NCBI RefSeq assembly: GCF_001298265.1
Contig: NZ_LGSZ01000047.1
Location: forward strand, 186,001 to 250,000
DNA length: 64,000 bases
Direction: 5' to 3'
From: Allobosea vaviloviae
GTDB lineage: Bacteria > Pseudomonadota > Alphaproteobacteria > Rhizobiales > Beijerinckiaceae
The notes beneath the pieces were generated by a model. The model was not told where the DNA came from. It saw nothing but the letters and a program-made list of their open reading frames with translations, and made no database searches. The translations under genes and the position numbers were made by a program. Shown one piece after another: positions 1-8,281 of this stretch (position 1 is the first letter of the stretch; every line of letters begins with the position of its first letter).

Positions 1-738
1 GCCCCGGCGGGCGCGCAGACGACCATGCCGCCACGGGGAGCCGATCAGGCGCCCGACGCGCTTCGCCCACTGCTGGGCGCCTGGGATCTGGAGGCGGTCG
101 ACCAGCCGCGCCGCTGCACCATCATACTAGGTGCGGAAACGGCGGGCGGCGGCCGCCAGGTCCGCTTTCCCGCGACCTGCCGCCGCGCCATGCCGATCCT
201 GGCGGAGGTCTCGACCTGGACCGTCACGGCCAAAGGCCTGCCGGTTCTGGCGGATGCGCAGGGCAAGATCGTGCTCGGCTTCGACGGCAGCGGCCAGACC
301 GCCGTGCTTCAGGCCAAGGGAGGCGACGGCCGGGACTACCGCCTCGACCCGAAATCCTATCCCCGCAGCGCCAAATCGGCAGCCACCGCAGCGACACAGG
401 CCGCCTCGGCGGCCCAGAGGCCGACGATCGTCGATTCCGGCCGGGCGCCGGCCGCCGACACGCTGCCAGGGCGCTATTCGGTGATGCGCCAGCAAAACCG
501 CGAGGCCTGCCGGCTCGTGCTTGGCCCGGGCTCGGCAGCCGGCGGGCGTGCTGCTTTTGAGGGCTCCTGCCAGGACACCGGCCTGACGATCTTCGATCCC
601 GCCGGCTGGCGTTACAGCGCCGGGCGGCTCTCGCTCGTCGCGCGCAAGGGCCACACCACCGACCTCGTCTTCGAGAACGGGCAATGGCGCAAGGACCCCG
701 CGGTCGGCGCGCCGCTGCTGATGCGCAAGCTGCCGTGA
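1..738 (+). CDS. AprI/Inh-domain secreted protein, two domain copies, 5' end outside window
   Basis: The frame is open to the left edge, so the true start and any signal peptide lie upstream; the first ATG in the window is at 25 but need not be the start. Two repeated modules can be seen, one near visible residues 15-110 and one near 147-237, joined by an Ala-rich linker. Each starts with a G-x-W/Y-x-V-like strand and holds one Cys pair (RRCT/ATCR and EACR/GSCQ), as in the periplasmic metalloprotease inhibitor fold (AprI/Inh), an eight-stranded barrel closed by a disulfide. Known members inhibit serralysin-type proteases; in rhizobia the domain is common in proteins of unknown role. No protease gene is next to it here. 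Confidence 0.75.
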   Translation, partial: APAGAQTTMPPRGADQAPDALRPLLGAWDLEAVDQPRRCTIILGAETAGGGRQVRFPATCRRAMPILAEVSTWTVTAKGLPVLADAQGKIVLGFDGSGQTAVLQAKGGDGRDYRLDPKSYPRSAKSAATAATQAASAAQRPTIVDSGRAPAADTLPGRYSVMRQQNREACRLVLGPGSAAGGRAAFEGSCQDTGLTIFDPAGWRYSAGRLSLVARKGHTTDLVFENGQWRKDPAVGAPLLMRKLP

Positions 739-1007
739 CGGCCAGATGACCACATGCTCGACAGCCCAGGCGGAAACCGCCGCACGGCCTGATCGCGCTG
801 CCGCGGGTCCATGCGCGGGCGATGTCGATGGCGCCGGTCGATCCGAACAGCCCGACAGTGTTGTCCATTGGTTCAGATTGTCGTCGCCATCTCCTTGCCG
901 CAAGGTCAGGAGCGGGACGTCCGTCTCGGGGATCATGACTGGCGATCAGACGCGGTCGTTCCTAGATGCGGTCGGCCCCCGGGGCCGCGTTCAAAGAGGA
1001 AAGCCTG

Positions 1008-1907
1008 ATGTTCAACGCCAAATCCCTTCTTGATGCTTTGGTCAGCGCCGGCACGCAGGCCGGAAAGCCCGGCGGGCAGGGCCAGACCGGCGGGCTCGGC
1101 GCGATCCTGGGCGGTCTGGCCGAGCAGGTGCAGCGTGGCGGCGGCATTGGCGGGCTTGCGGGGATGGCGGGCCAGATCCTGACGCAGGCCACGCAAGGGG
1201 TCGGCGACGCCGCACGCCAGACCGGCGTCCAGCAGAAGGCTGGCGATGCACTGAACCAGGTCACCGGCGGGCGCTCGGCGCAGGATGTTCTCGCCCAAGC
1301 CAAGGCGATGTTCGACAAGAACCCGGCGATGGCGACGGCCGTGCTCGGCGGCCTCGGCGCGCTCGTCTTCGGCTCGTCCACCGGCCGCGCCGTCGTCGGC
1401 TCCGCCGCCCGCCTGGGCGGCATAGCCCTGATCGGCGGCCTCGCCTACAAGGCCTATCAGAACTATCAGTCCGGCAAGCCGATCCTCGATGCCGGAAGCC
1501 CCGAGCTCCTGCCAGCGCCGGCCGGCACCGGCTTCGAGCCGGAAGCCGCCAGCGAGGCGACGGCCCTCGTCTTCATCCGCGCCATGATCGCCGCCGCAGC
1601 GGCGGACGGCGCGATCGATGCAGACGAGCGCACAGCCATTCTGGGCGGCCTGCGCGAAGCCGGCTTCGACCCCGAGGCGAATGAATGGCTCGCCAACGAA
1701 ATGGCCAACCCGGCCTCTGTCGAAACCCTGGTCGAGGGCGCCGAAAGCCCGGAGCTGGCGGCGCAGATCTACACGGCGGCGCGGATCGCCATCAATCCCG
1801 ATACGCCCAAGGAGCGGGACTTTCTCGCTGGCCTCGCAGGCTCGCTCGGCCTCGATGCGGAGCTCGTCGCCAATATCGACGCGGCCGCCAGCTCGGCGAA
1901 GGTCTGA
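1008..1907 (+). CDS. DUF533 / YebE-type TerB-fold inner membrane protein
   Basis: A 299-residue protein starting MFNAKSLLDALV, the typical start of DUF533 proteins. The ATG at 1008 is chosen over an upstream in-frame one because AAAGAGGA sits 7-8 bases before it. The N-terminal third is Gly/Ala-rich, a hydrophobic stretch lies near residues 115-150, and the C-terminal half (about 180-295) is a TerB-like helical domain with the acidic loop AADGAIDADE. YebE-type proteins are inner-membrane associated and of unknown biochemical function; the TerB fold is linked to metal or tellurite stress. It is a single-gene unit closed by a strong terminator. Confidence 0.85.
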   Translation: MFNAKSLLDALVSAGTQAGKPGGQGQTGGLGAILGGLAEQVQRGGGIGGLAGMAGQILTQATQGVGDAARQTGVQQKAGDALNQVTGGRSAQDVLAQAKAMFDKNPAMATAVLGGLGALVFGSSTGRAVVGSAARLGGIALIGGLAYKAYQNYQSGKPILDAGSPELLPAPAGTGFEPEAASEATALVFIRAMIAAAAADGAIDADERTAILGGLREAGFDPEANEWLANEMANPASVETLVEGAESPELAAQIYTAARIAINPDTPKERDFLAGLAGSLGLDAELVANIDAAASSAKV

Positions 1908-1952
1908 CGCGCCGACTTCGCCCAGCATCCACCGAGCCCCGTCGAGACCGAC

Positions 1953-1984
1953 GCCCTGCCGCCCCCCAGCGGCAGGGCTTTTTT
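1953..1984 (+). terminator. Rho-independent terminator of the DUF533 gene
   Basis: The arms GCCCTGCC (1953-1960) and GGCAGGGC (1971-1978) form a perfect 8-bp GC-rich stem, followed at once by six T residues (1979-1984). It lies 45 bases after the DUF533 stop codon. Confidence 0.9.
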
Positions 1985-2242
1985 GCGAGCGGCGGCTAGG
2001 AAGCCGGCGCCATGCAGGGCCTTCCCGGGCCGCCTGGATCGGCAATCTAAGCGTGGCCTCAGCCGGCTGTTAATCATGGCCGCGAAATGCGTGCGCCACG
2101 CGCCGAGCATCCACCCGGATTTAGGATTTATCGTCGAAGAAGACGGAGGGCCAGAACGGCTTGCTGCCTTGCAGCGCTGGTCGGGACCTTGTCATCGTTC
2201 GGCCGAAAACAATAACGGCGCAAGGGAAGAAGAGACAAGGAC
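1985..2242. other. Leader region of the UbiA-type gene, no gene seen
   Basis: Between the terminator and the UbiA-type start I see no convincing coding sequence. The region should hold the promoter of the two-gene operon that follows. GGGAAGAAG and CAAGGAC close to 2243 give a usable ribosome binding site. Confidence 0.5.
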
Positions 2243-3133
2243 ATGCCTTTATTCGCGATGATCAGGGCGATGCGGCCGCATCACTGGCTTAAGAACGGGC
2301 TGGTTTTCATCCCGATCCTGCTCAATCACGACGTCTTCGATTTCTCCGCCCTCCAGCATGGCATCGTTGCCTTCGTGGCGTTCAGCCTGATGGCGTCGTC
2401 GATCTATCTCCTCAACGATATCGTCGATGTCGAGGCCGATCGTCGCCACCCGACAAAATGCACGCGCCCGCTGGCGGCGGGCGAGATCACCGAGCGACAG
2501 GCCTATGCCGCCGTGCCGCTGCTGCTGACGGCCGCCTTCGCCTTGTCCTGGCTGCTGCCCCAGCCGCGTCTCTTCCTGCTGGCGCTTGGGGCCTATCTCG
2601 TCCTGGCACTGGCTTATCTCTTCGTGCTGAAGCGCAAGCTGCTGGTCGATGTGCTCGGCCTCGCCGCCCTGCACACGCTGCGCATCCTCGCCGGCAACGC
2701 GGCCGCCGCGATCCCGATCTCGTCCTGGCTGCTCGCCTTCTCGATGTTCCTGTTCCTGAGCCTGGCGCTGGTGAAGCGCTATGCCGAGCTTCGCCTGACG
2801 CAGGACCAGTCCGGCCTGAAGAAGGCGGGGCGCGGCTACCATGCCGAGGACATCGAGGCTTTGTCCCAACTCGGCATGGCCTCGGGCTGCACCTGCGCGC
2901 TAATCATGGCGCTCTACGTCGACAGCGCCGCCGTGAAGGAACTCTACCGCCACCCTGAGCTGATCTGGCTGGTCTGCCCGATCATCCTCTACCAGATGGC
3001 CCGTATCTGGTTTCTGGCGCGGCGCGGCCAGATGCCGGACGACCCGCTCGTCTTCATGATCCGCGACTGGCGCAGCCAGGTCACCGGAGCAAGCGTCGTC
3101 CTGATCATGATCGCGGCGACATTGCTGCCGTGA
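2243..3133 (+). CDS. UbiA-family decaprenyl-phosphate phosphoribosyltransferase-like protein
   Basis: A 296-residue polytopic membrane protein of the UbiA superfamily. The Asp-rich motif NDIVDVEAD is at residues 58-66, followed by RRHPTKCTRPLAAG, and a KRYAEL motif lies further on. These match the mycobacterial enzyme Rv3806c, which transfers phosphoribose from PRPP to decaprenyl phosphate (NDxxDxEADR-HPTK and GKRYAEL), rather than quinone or heme prenyltransferases. Related NoeC-type proteins serve Nod-factor D-arabinosylation in Azorhizobium. The stop overlaps the GTG start of the DprE1-like gene (GTGA), so the pair is probably translationally coupled and acts in one pathway. The polyprenyl acceptor is inferred, not seen. 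Confidence 0.82.
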   Translation: MPLFAMIRAMRPHHWLKNGLVFIPILLNHDVFDFSALQHGIVAFVAFSLMASSIYLLNDIVDVEADRRHPTKCTRPLAAGEITERQAYAAVPLLLTAAFALSWLLPQPRLFLLALGAYLVLALAYLFVLKRKLLVDVLGLAALHTLRILAGNAAAAIPISSWLLAFSMFLFLSLALVKRYAELRLTQDQSGLKKAGRGYHAEDIEALSQLGMASGCTCALIMALYVDSAAVKELYRHPELIWLVCPIILYQMARIWFLARRGQMPDDPLVFMIRDWRSQVTGASVVLIMIAATLLP

Positions 3134-4443
3134 GTCCCCCCTCGCCGGACATACGCTCCTGGGGCGGCCTGACCGCACGCGGCAGCGACCGCGTGTCGCC
3201 GCAAGCCTGGATGGCGGAGCCGGCACCGCAGCAGGGGCCGGTCCTGGCTTACGGCAATGGCCGGTCCTATGGCGATTCCTGCCTGAACGACGGTGGCCGC
3301 CTGATCCTGGGGCGCAGCCTTGACCGCATCCTCGCCTTCGACCGCGAAAGCGGGCTCGTCACCTGCGAGGCCGGCGTCCTGCTCGACGACCTGCTCGCGC
3401 TGGTCATGCCCGCCGGCTGGTTTCCGCCGGTCACGCCCGGCACCTGCTTCGTCACGATCGGCGGCGCGCTCGCCAACGACGTCCACGGCAAGAACCATCA
3501 CCGCGCCGGCACCTTCGGCCGCCATGTCCGCGCCTTCGAGCTCACCCGTTCGGACGGCCAGGTTCTGACCTGCGCGCGCGACATGAACAGCGATCTCTTC
3601 GCCGCCACGATCGGCGGCATGGGGCTGACCGGCCTGATCACGCAGGTGACGCTCCAGCTCATGCCAGTGGCATCAGCGCAGATGCTGCAGGAAACCATCC
3701 ATTTCGACGGTCTCGACCGCTTCTTTTCCATCGCAGCGCAATCTGACGCGACGCATGACTACACCGTCGCCTGGATCGACGCGCTGGCGTCGGGCGCCAA
3801 CTTCGGGCGCGGGGTGTTCTTCCGCGCCAACCACGCGCCGGCGAGCGATCAGCCTCAAAGCCGCCCGCGCCGCAGCCTGTCCTTTCCGTTCACGCCGCCT
3901 GTCCCGCTGATCAACGGCCTGACGCTGCGCGCCTTCAATCTGCTCTATCGCGCGATGCAGCCACGCTCGCCGGAGCTCCGGCGCATCGCCTATCGCCCGT
4001 TCTTCTATCCGCTCGACCGGATCAGGAACTGGAACCGAGCCTATGGCCCGCGCGGGCTGCGCCAGTTCCAATGCGCGATCCCGATGCCCCATGCCCGCGT
4101 CGCGGTCGAGGAGATGCTGCGGCGGACGCTTGCCTCCGGCGAGGCGTCCTTCCTGACCGTGCTCAAGCTCTTCGGCGACGTTCCCTCCCCCGGGATGATG
4201 TCCTTCCCGCTGGCCGGGGCGACCCTGACGCTCGATTTCCCCTACCGCGGTCCGCGCACCGACACGCTGCTCGCCGAGCTCGATCGCATCACACTCGCTG
4301 CAGGCGGCCGCGTGAACCCCTACAAGGACGCCCGCATGTCGCAGGCCGTCTTCGAGGCCTCGTTCCCGCACTGGCGCGATTTCGCGGCGCATATCGATCC
4401 GGGATTTTCGTCGAGCTTCTGGCGCCGGGTCACCGGCAGCTGA
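3130..4443 (+). CDS. dprE1: DprE1-like FAD-dependent decaprenylphosphoryl-ribose 2-oxidase
   Basis: A 437-residue flavoprotein of the VAO/ALO type. The FAD segment GNGRSYGDSCLN is near residue 38, and TPGTCFVTIGG followed by ANDVHGKNHHRAG (about 98-125) closely resembles the FAD-binding core of mycobacterial DprE1; a C-terminal PYKDAR carries the Lys expected in its active site. DprE1 oxidises polyprenyl-phosphoryl-ribose at C2, the first half of epimerisation to D-arabinose. It starts with GTG overlapping the UbiA-type stop. The partner reductase DprE2 and a phosphoribosyl phosphatase are not in this window, so whether the full epimerisation occurs cannot be judged. Confidence 0.82.
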   Translation: MSPPSPDIRSWGGLTARGSDRVSPQAWMAEPAPQQGPVLAYGNGRSYGDSCLNDGGRLILGRSLDRILAFDRESGLVTCEAGVLLDDLLALVMPAGWFPPVTPGTCFVTIGGALANDVHGKNHHRAGTFGRHVRAFELTRSDGQVLTCARDMNSDLFAATIGGMGLTGLITQVTLQLMPVASAQMLQETIHFDGLDRFFSIAAQSDATHDYTVAWIDALASGANFGRGVFFRANHAPASDQPQSRPRRSLSFPFTPPVPLINGLTLRAFNLLYRAMQPRSPELRRIAYRPFFYPLDRIRNWNRAYGPRGLRQFQCAIPMPHARVAVEEMLRRTLASGEASFLTVLKLFGDVPSPGMMSFPLAGATLTLDFPYRGPRTDTLLAELDRITLAAGGRVNPYKDARMSQAVFEASFPHWRDFAAHIDPGFSSSFWRRVTGS

Positions 4444-4471
4444 GGTCGTGCCGAGGACGCGGACCTCGCCC

Positions 4472-4592
4472 CAGCCCTCATCCTGAGGAGCGCTCCGCAG
4501 GAGCGCGTCTCGAAGGATGCTCCAGCGGACTCGGAACCTCCTGGAACATCCTTCGAGACGGCCGCTGCGCGACCTCCTCAGGATGAGGGCTG
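4472..4592. repeat. Intergenic palindromic element, CTCATCCTGAGGAG family
   Basis: Outer arms 4472-4490 and 4574-4592 are perfect 19-bp inverted repeats; inner arms CGTCTCGAAGGATG (4506-4519) and its complement (4547-4560) are perfect over 14 bp. It lies just after the DprE1-like gene. This nested palindrome is a common intergenic element of rhizobial genomes. It could fold in RNA and end or stabilise the upstream transcript. Confidence 0.85.
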
Positions 4593-4704
4593 AACGGCCC
4601 CAAAAAATCGTCGCATCGCCTTGAACCTTTCCGCCGCCCGCCGCGACCAACGGTCATGCAGGGCGAATGGTTCGCCCCCGACACATTCTTGGGAGATCAA
4701 GACG

Positions 4705-4992
4705 ATGACCCGCTTCAAGACCCTCGCGATGGCCGCCCTGACCGCCCTGACGCTCGGCACCACCCTGAGCGCCACCTCCGCCGAAGCCGGCTACTGGGGC
4801 CGCCGCGGATATGGCTGGGGCGCGGGCGCCGGCATCGTCGGCGCGCTCGCAGCCGGCGCCATCATCGCCGGCGCCACCCGCCCGGCCTATGGCTACAGCG
4901 GCTACTATGGCGGCCGCAGCTGCGAGATGGTCGAGCGCATCAACCACTACGGCGAGGTCGTCGGCTACCGCCGGGTCTGCGGCTACTACTGA
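4705..4992 (+). CDS. Small secreted Gly/Tyr-rich protein with glycine-zipper stretch
   Basis: A 95-residue protein. ATG 4705 is chosen because GGGAG lies 9 bases upstream and a clean signal peptide follows (cleavage near TSAEA-GYWG, residues 27-28). The mature part is rich in Gly and Tyr, with a small-residue hydrophobic stretch GAGAGIVGALAAGAII, then two Cys residues in the last 25 positions that could form a disulfide. Similar short exported proteins are frequent in Rhizobiales and have no known function. It converges with the aminotransferase operon. Single gene; no pathway link can be claimed. Confidence 0.7.
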   Translation: MTRFKTLAMAALTALTLGTTLSATSAEAGYWGRRGYGWGAGAGIVGALAAGAIIAGATRPAYGYSGYYGGRSCEMVERINHYGEVVGYRRVCGYY

Positions 4993-5127
4993 GGCATCGA
5001 GGCGCGGCGGCCCGGGGCCAGGAACCCGCAGGACCGCACGCCTCGGACGAGCTTTCGCAGACCCAATCGATCGCAGAACAGCTCTCCGGTCATCCGGGGA
5101 GCCGCTTCTGATTCACAACCTGCAACG

Positions 5128-5152
5128 AAAAAGGGCCGGCAAACCGGCCCTT
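5128..5152 (-). terminator. Rho-independent terminator of the aminotransferase operon
   Basis: Arms AAGGGCCGG (5131-5139) and CCGGCCCTT (5144-5152) form a 9-bp stem with a 4-base loop. On the minus strand it is followed by TTTTTCG, and it lies 26 bases past the aminotransferase stop. Confidence 0.85.
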
Positions 5153-5177
5153 CCCCAACACATGCCTGCGAAGCGCG

Positions 5178-6629
5178 TCAGCCCTTCGCCACCGCCACCT
5201 TGCGCAGGTAATCCGTCACGATCCGCGTGATGCCGCGCGAGAGCAGATCGTCCAGCGCATTGATGAAGGTGTCGCAATCCTCCCGCGTCGCGATCAGCGG
5301 CGGCTCGAGGCGGATGACGTTGCGGTTGTACTCGGTGAAGGCCACGAGCACGTCGTAATCCTTCAGCAGGAGCGCGCCGATGAAGCCGCAGAGCGAACCC
5401 TTCAGCTTGTCGTCGAGCAGCGCGACCATGTGCTTGAGGCCAAACGGCATCGTCTCGCTGATGTCGTTGAACTCGACGCCGATCATCAGGCCGCGCCCGC
5501 GGATCTCCTTGAGCAGGCTCGGATGCTTGAGGCGCAGTTCGTTCAGCCGCGCGATCAGGTAGTCGCCCTGGCGCTGGGCGTTGCCCATGAGGTCTTCCTC
5601 ATAGAGCACGTTCAGCCCCTCGATCGCCGAGATGCAGGCCTCGCCCATGCCCCCGAAGGTCGCCTGGGCATGGATCAGCGCGGTCTTGGGCTTGCCATAG
5701 GCTTTCATGTAGAGCTCGCGGCGAGCGATCATCGTGCCCATCGCGGCCTTGGAGCCGCCGAGCGCCTTGGCGAGCGCGGTCACGTCCGGCACCACCCCGT
5801 CGCGCTCGAAGGCGAAGAACTGGCCGGTGCGCCCAAGCCCGCACTGCACCTCGTCGGCGACCCAGAGCACGCCATGCTTGTCGCAGAGCGCGCGCAATTC
5901 GCGCCAGAAGCCGAGCGGCGCCTCGATGATGCCGCCGCCGCCCTGGATCGTCTCCATCACCACGATGCCGATCGACGGGTCGCTCTCCAGCGCCTGGCGC
6001 ACCGCCTCGATATCGCCAAACGGCACCTTGACCCGGTTCTCGACCAGCTTGAACTGCGACTGGTAGAGCTGGGAATCCGTGACCGAGAGCACGCCCTTGG
6101 TCTTGCCGTGGAACGAGTTCGTCGCGTGCAGGATCTTCGACTTGGCGGGACCCTGCGCCTGCTCGGCGACCTTCAGCGCAGCCTCCATCGCCTCCGACCC
6201 GGTCGAGCCGAGAAAGACCATGTCGAGATCGCCGGGCGAGATCGCGGCGAGATTGGCCGCGAGCGCCGAGGCGTATTGCGACATGAACGCCATGCAGATC
6301 TCATGGCGGTCCTCGTCCTGGAACTTCTTGCGGGCCGCGACGATGCGCGGATGGTTGTGGCCGAAGGCGACCGAGCAGAAGCCGCCGAAGAAATCGAGAA
6401 TCTTGCGGCCGTCCCTGGTGATGTAGTGCATGCCCTGCGCGCGATCGACGAGGATCTTGTCGAAGCCGAGCAGCTTCAGGAAATGCACCTGGCCGGGATT
6501 GATGTGGTCGGTGAAGAGCTGCTTGACCGTCTGCACGTCAAGCTGCTTGGCGTCCTCGACGCTGTAGAGCTTCGGGCGGGCCGGCGCGGTCATCGCGACA
6601 TCTGCGGGCTTGAAAGCGGGCATGCTCAT
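5178..6629 (-). CDS. Class III PLP-dependent aminotransferase (PatA/ornithine type)
   Basis: A 483-residue fold-type I aminotransferase. FFGGFCSVAFGHNHP is near residue 80, GSTGSEAMEAALK binds the cofactor phosphate, WVADEVQCGLGRTG carries the PLP-contacting Asp, and LAKALGGS holds the Schiff-base Lys. The C-terminal NVIRLEPPL is typical of putrescine/ornithine-type class III enzymes, including C-terminal parts of multifunctional clusters. The ATG at 6629 overlaps the epimerase stop (ATGA), so the two are coupled. The substrate cannot be read from sequence. With an epimerase upstream, an amino-sugar or amino-alcohol product is possible, but a diamine substrate is equally possible. Confidence 0.85.
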   Translation of the reverse strand: MSMPAFKPADVAMTAPARPKLYSVEDAKQLDVQTVKQLFTDHINPGQVHFLKLLGFDKILVDRAQGMHYITRDGRKILDFFGGFCSVAFGHNHPRIVAARKKFQDEDRHEICMAFMSQYASALAANLAAISPGDLDMVFLGSTGSEAMEAALKVAEQAQGPAKSKILHATNSFHGKTKGVLSVTDSQLYQSQFKLVENRVKVPFGDIEAVRQALESDPSIGIVVMETIQGGGGIIEAPLGFWRELRALCDKHGVLWVADEVQCGLGRTGQFFAFERDGVVPDVTALAKALGGSKAAMGTMIARRELYMKAYGKPKTALIHAQATFGGMGEACISAIEGLNVLYEEDLMGNAQRQGDYLIARLNELRLKHPSLLKEIRGRGLMIGVEFNDISETMPFGLKHMVALLDDKLKGSLCGFIGALLLKDYDVLVAFTEYNRNVIRLEPPLIATREDCDTFINALDDLLSRGITRIVTDYLRKVAVAKG

Positions 6630-7630
6630 GCGGCGACACTCCTTGGCGCGGGCTGGGAGGGCGCTTTGGCCCGGCGATATTCGGTGTAGGCGGCGAGCAG
6701 CATGTCCTCGTCGCGGTGCAGCGGCTTCCAGCCCAGCTCGCGCTTGGCCTTGGTGGTGTCGAGGATGCAGATCTCGTCGGCGATCATGTATTGCTCGGGG
6801 TCCATGATCGGCATGTTGATCGCATCGAGCGCGTTCAGCGTCAGCTTCACCAGCGCAGCCGGCGTCGGCAGCAGGATCGACTTCGAGCCGGCATGCTTGA
6901 TCAGATCGCCGAGCAGCTTGCGAACCGGCGGCGGATCGTCCGAGCCGAGGTTATAGGCGCTGTTGGGGAAGCCCGCCTTCCACGCCGCGACGCAGGCGCT
7001 GGCGCAGTCGAACACTGAGATGAACTGGTAGGGGTTTTTGCCCGATCCGATCATCGGCACCGGCAGGTTGAGGTCGATCAGCTTGAACAGCTTGACGAGG
7101 ATGCCCAGCCGCCCCGGCCCGATGATCAGCCGCGGCCGGAAGATCGGGATCTGGAAGCCCTTGTCGCGATAGCTCTGCGCGAGCGTCTCGGTCGCGAGCT
7201 TGCTCTCGCCATATTCGCCCAGCGGCCGGGCCGGGTGGTCTTCGTCCTGCGGCACCGTCACCGAATGGCCGTAGATCATGTCGGTGGTGAAGTGGACGAG
7301 CTTGTTGGCGCCCGCCTTCTCCATCCATGTCAGGATGTTCTGCGTGCCGTGATAGTTCACCGGCCAGAAGAAATCATGCCGCTCCGCCCGCGTCACGATC
7401 GGCGACAGCATCTTGGCCGAGAGGTTGTAGACGAGGTCGTCCTTGTCGAGCGGGATCGAGGCGACGCTGGCGGCATCCGTCACATCGATCTGGTGGAACG
7501 GCACCGTCGCGTAATGGGCGTGATGGCCCTTGACGATATCCGCGACCAGCACCTCTTCGCCCATGGCGCAGAGATCGGCGGCCAGATGCGAGCCGACGAA
7601 GCCGTCGCCGCCGATGATGATGTGTTTCAC
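6626..7630 (-). CDS. NAD-dependent epimerase/dehydratase (extended SDR)
   Basis: A 334-residue extended short-chain dehydrogenase. I chose GTG 7630 (reading VKHIIIGGDGFVGSHL) because the Rossmann motif GGDGFVGS then starts near residue 7 as usual, and GAAGAGAC lies about 8 bases upstream; the longer frame to 7699 adds an unrelated Arg/Cys-rich stretch. FTTDMIYG and YGESK give the catalytic Thr/Tyr/Lys set. The family acts on nucleotide- or lipid-linked sugars, or on 3-beta-hydroxysteroid-like alcohols. Its stop overlaps the aminotransferase start, arguing that the ketone formed here is aminated there. The substrate is unknown. Confidence 0.82.
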   Translation of the reverse strand: MKHIIIGGDGFVGSHLAADLCAMGEEVLVADIVKGHHAHYATVPFHQIDVTDAASVASIPLDKDDLVYNLSAKMLSPIVTRAERHDFFWPVNYHGTQNILTWMEKAGANKLVHFTTDMIYGHSVTVPQDEDHPARPLGEYGESKLATETLAQSYRDKGFQIPIFRPRLIIGPGRLGILVKLFKLIDLNLPVPMIGSGKNPYQFISVFDCASACVAAWKAGFPNSAYNLGSDDPPPVRKLLGDLIKHAGSKSILLPTPAALVKLTLNALDAINMPIMDPEQYMIADEICILDTTKAKRELGWKPLHRDEDMLLAAYTEYRRAKAPSQPAPRSVAA

Positions 7631-7646
7631 GCGCTGTCTCTTCGGC

Positions 7647-7760
7647 TCAACGCGGCAGGCGCGGGCGCTGATCGCGCACCCGCACGGGAATCGGAACAAG
7701 CACCCGCTTGGGCTCGAGCAGGGCGCCGAGGCGCAGGAACAGGCGAACGAGCAGATCCAT
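7647..7760 (-). CDS. Possible 37-residue basic protein between transporter and epimerase genes
   Basis: Reading the minus strand after the transporter stop, ATG 7760 is preceded by GAGGGACGTC, a good ribosome binding site with proper spacing. The frame encodes MDLLVRLFLRLGALLE, then PKRVLVPIPVRVR and a basic end, 37 residues in all. The first half could form an amphipathic or membrane helix. It starts 8 bases after the transporter stop and ends 16 bases before the epimerase GTG, so it fits neatly in the operon. I do not recognise a family. It could be a real small protein or a translational bridge. Confidence 0.45.
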   Translation of the reverse strand: MDLLVRLFLRLGALLEPKRVLVPIPVRVRDQRPRLPR

Positions 7761-7768
7761 GACGTCCC

Positions 7769-8137
7769 TCAACTCTGTGCGATGAAGATGGTGCCGAGCA
7801 CGATGAAGCCGATGCCCGCGATCCGGGCGGCGCTCATGTCCTCGTTGAAGACGAAATAGGCGTAAGCCGCGACCACGACATAGGCGAGGCTCAGGAAAGG
7901 GTAGGCGTAGGAGATCTGTACCTTCGACAGCACGACGAGATGCGAGGCCATGCTGACGACGAAGGTACACAGCCCCGCGAAGACGAAGGGGTTGAAGACG
8001 ACCCGGAAGACGGTCGCGACCAGCCCGTCGCCGGCGACGTCAAGCGCACCCACGCCGGTCATGCCGCGCTTCAGCATGAGCTGGGCTGCGGCATTGGTCA
8101 GCACCGTGAACAGGATCAGGGGAATATAGGCATTCAT
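7769..8137 (-). CDS. SMR/EamA-type four-helix transporter (ArnE/ArnF-like)
   Basis: A 122-residue hydrophobic protein with four predicted membrane helices (about residues 3-20, 45-65, 73-93 and 100-120), the size and layout of small multidrug resistance and ArnE/ArnF-type proteins. ALDVA and a SKVQISYAYPFLSLAYV stretch resemble EamA-like half-transporters that flip lipid-linked aminoarabinose. As first gene of the operon with an epimerase and an aminotransferase, a role in moving a modified lipid-linked or polar product across the membrane is plausible. A drug or polyamine exporter is the alternative. Confidence 0.72.
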   Translation of the reverse strand: MNAYIPLILFTVLTNAAAQLMLKRGMTGVGALDVAGDGLVATVFRVVFNPFVFAGLCTFVVSMASHLVVLSKVQISYAYPFLSLAYVVVAAYAYFVFNEDMSAARIAGIGFIVLGTIFIAQS

Positions 8138-8281
8138 CGGCGCTGAAGCATTTCCTCACATCTCCGACAGGCATGTCGCAGGCCTTTGGATGACCGGGAA
8201 AATACTTCAATTGGGTTGCGCCATAGGTCTTACCTCGGCGTAACGTTAAGACGATGCTGACGGGATGTCGGAAAGACCCGG

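Noticed and set aside
933-2045. 370-codon minus-strand ORF opposite the DUF533 gene
   Set aside because: Runs through a strong plus-strand terminator and has shadow-type composition.
5430-6689. Long plus-strand ORF of 419 codons opposite the aminotransferase
   Set aside because: It is the antisense of a clearly conserved gene and has a His/Arg/Leu-rich composition typical of GC-rich shadow frames.
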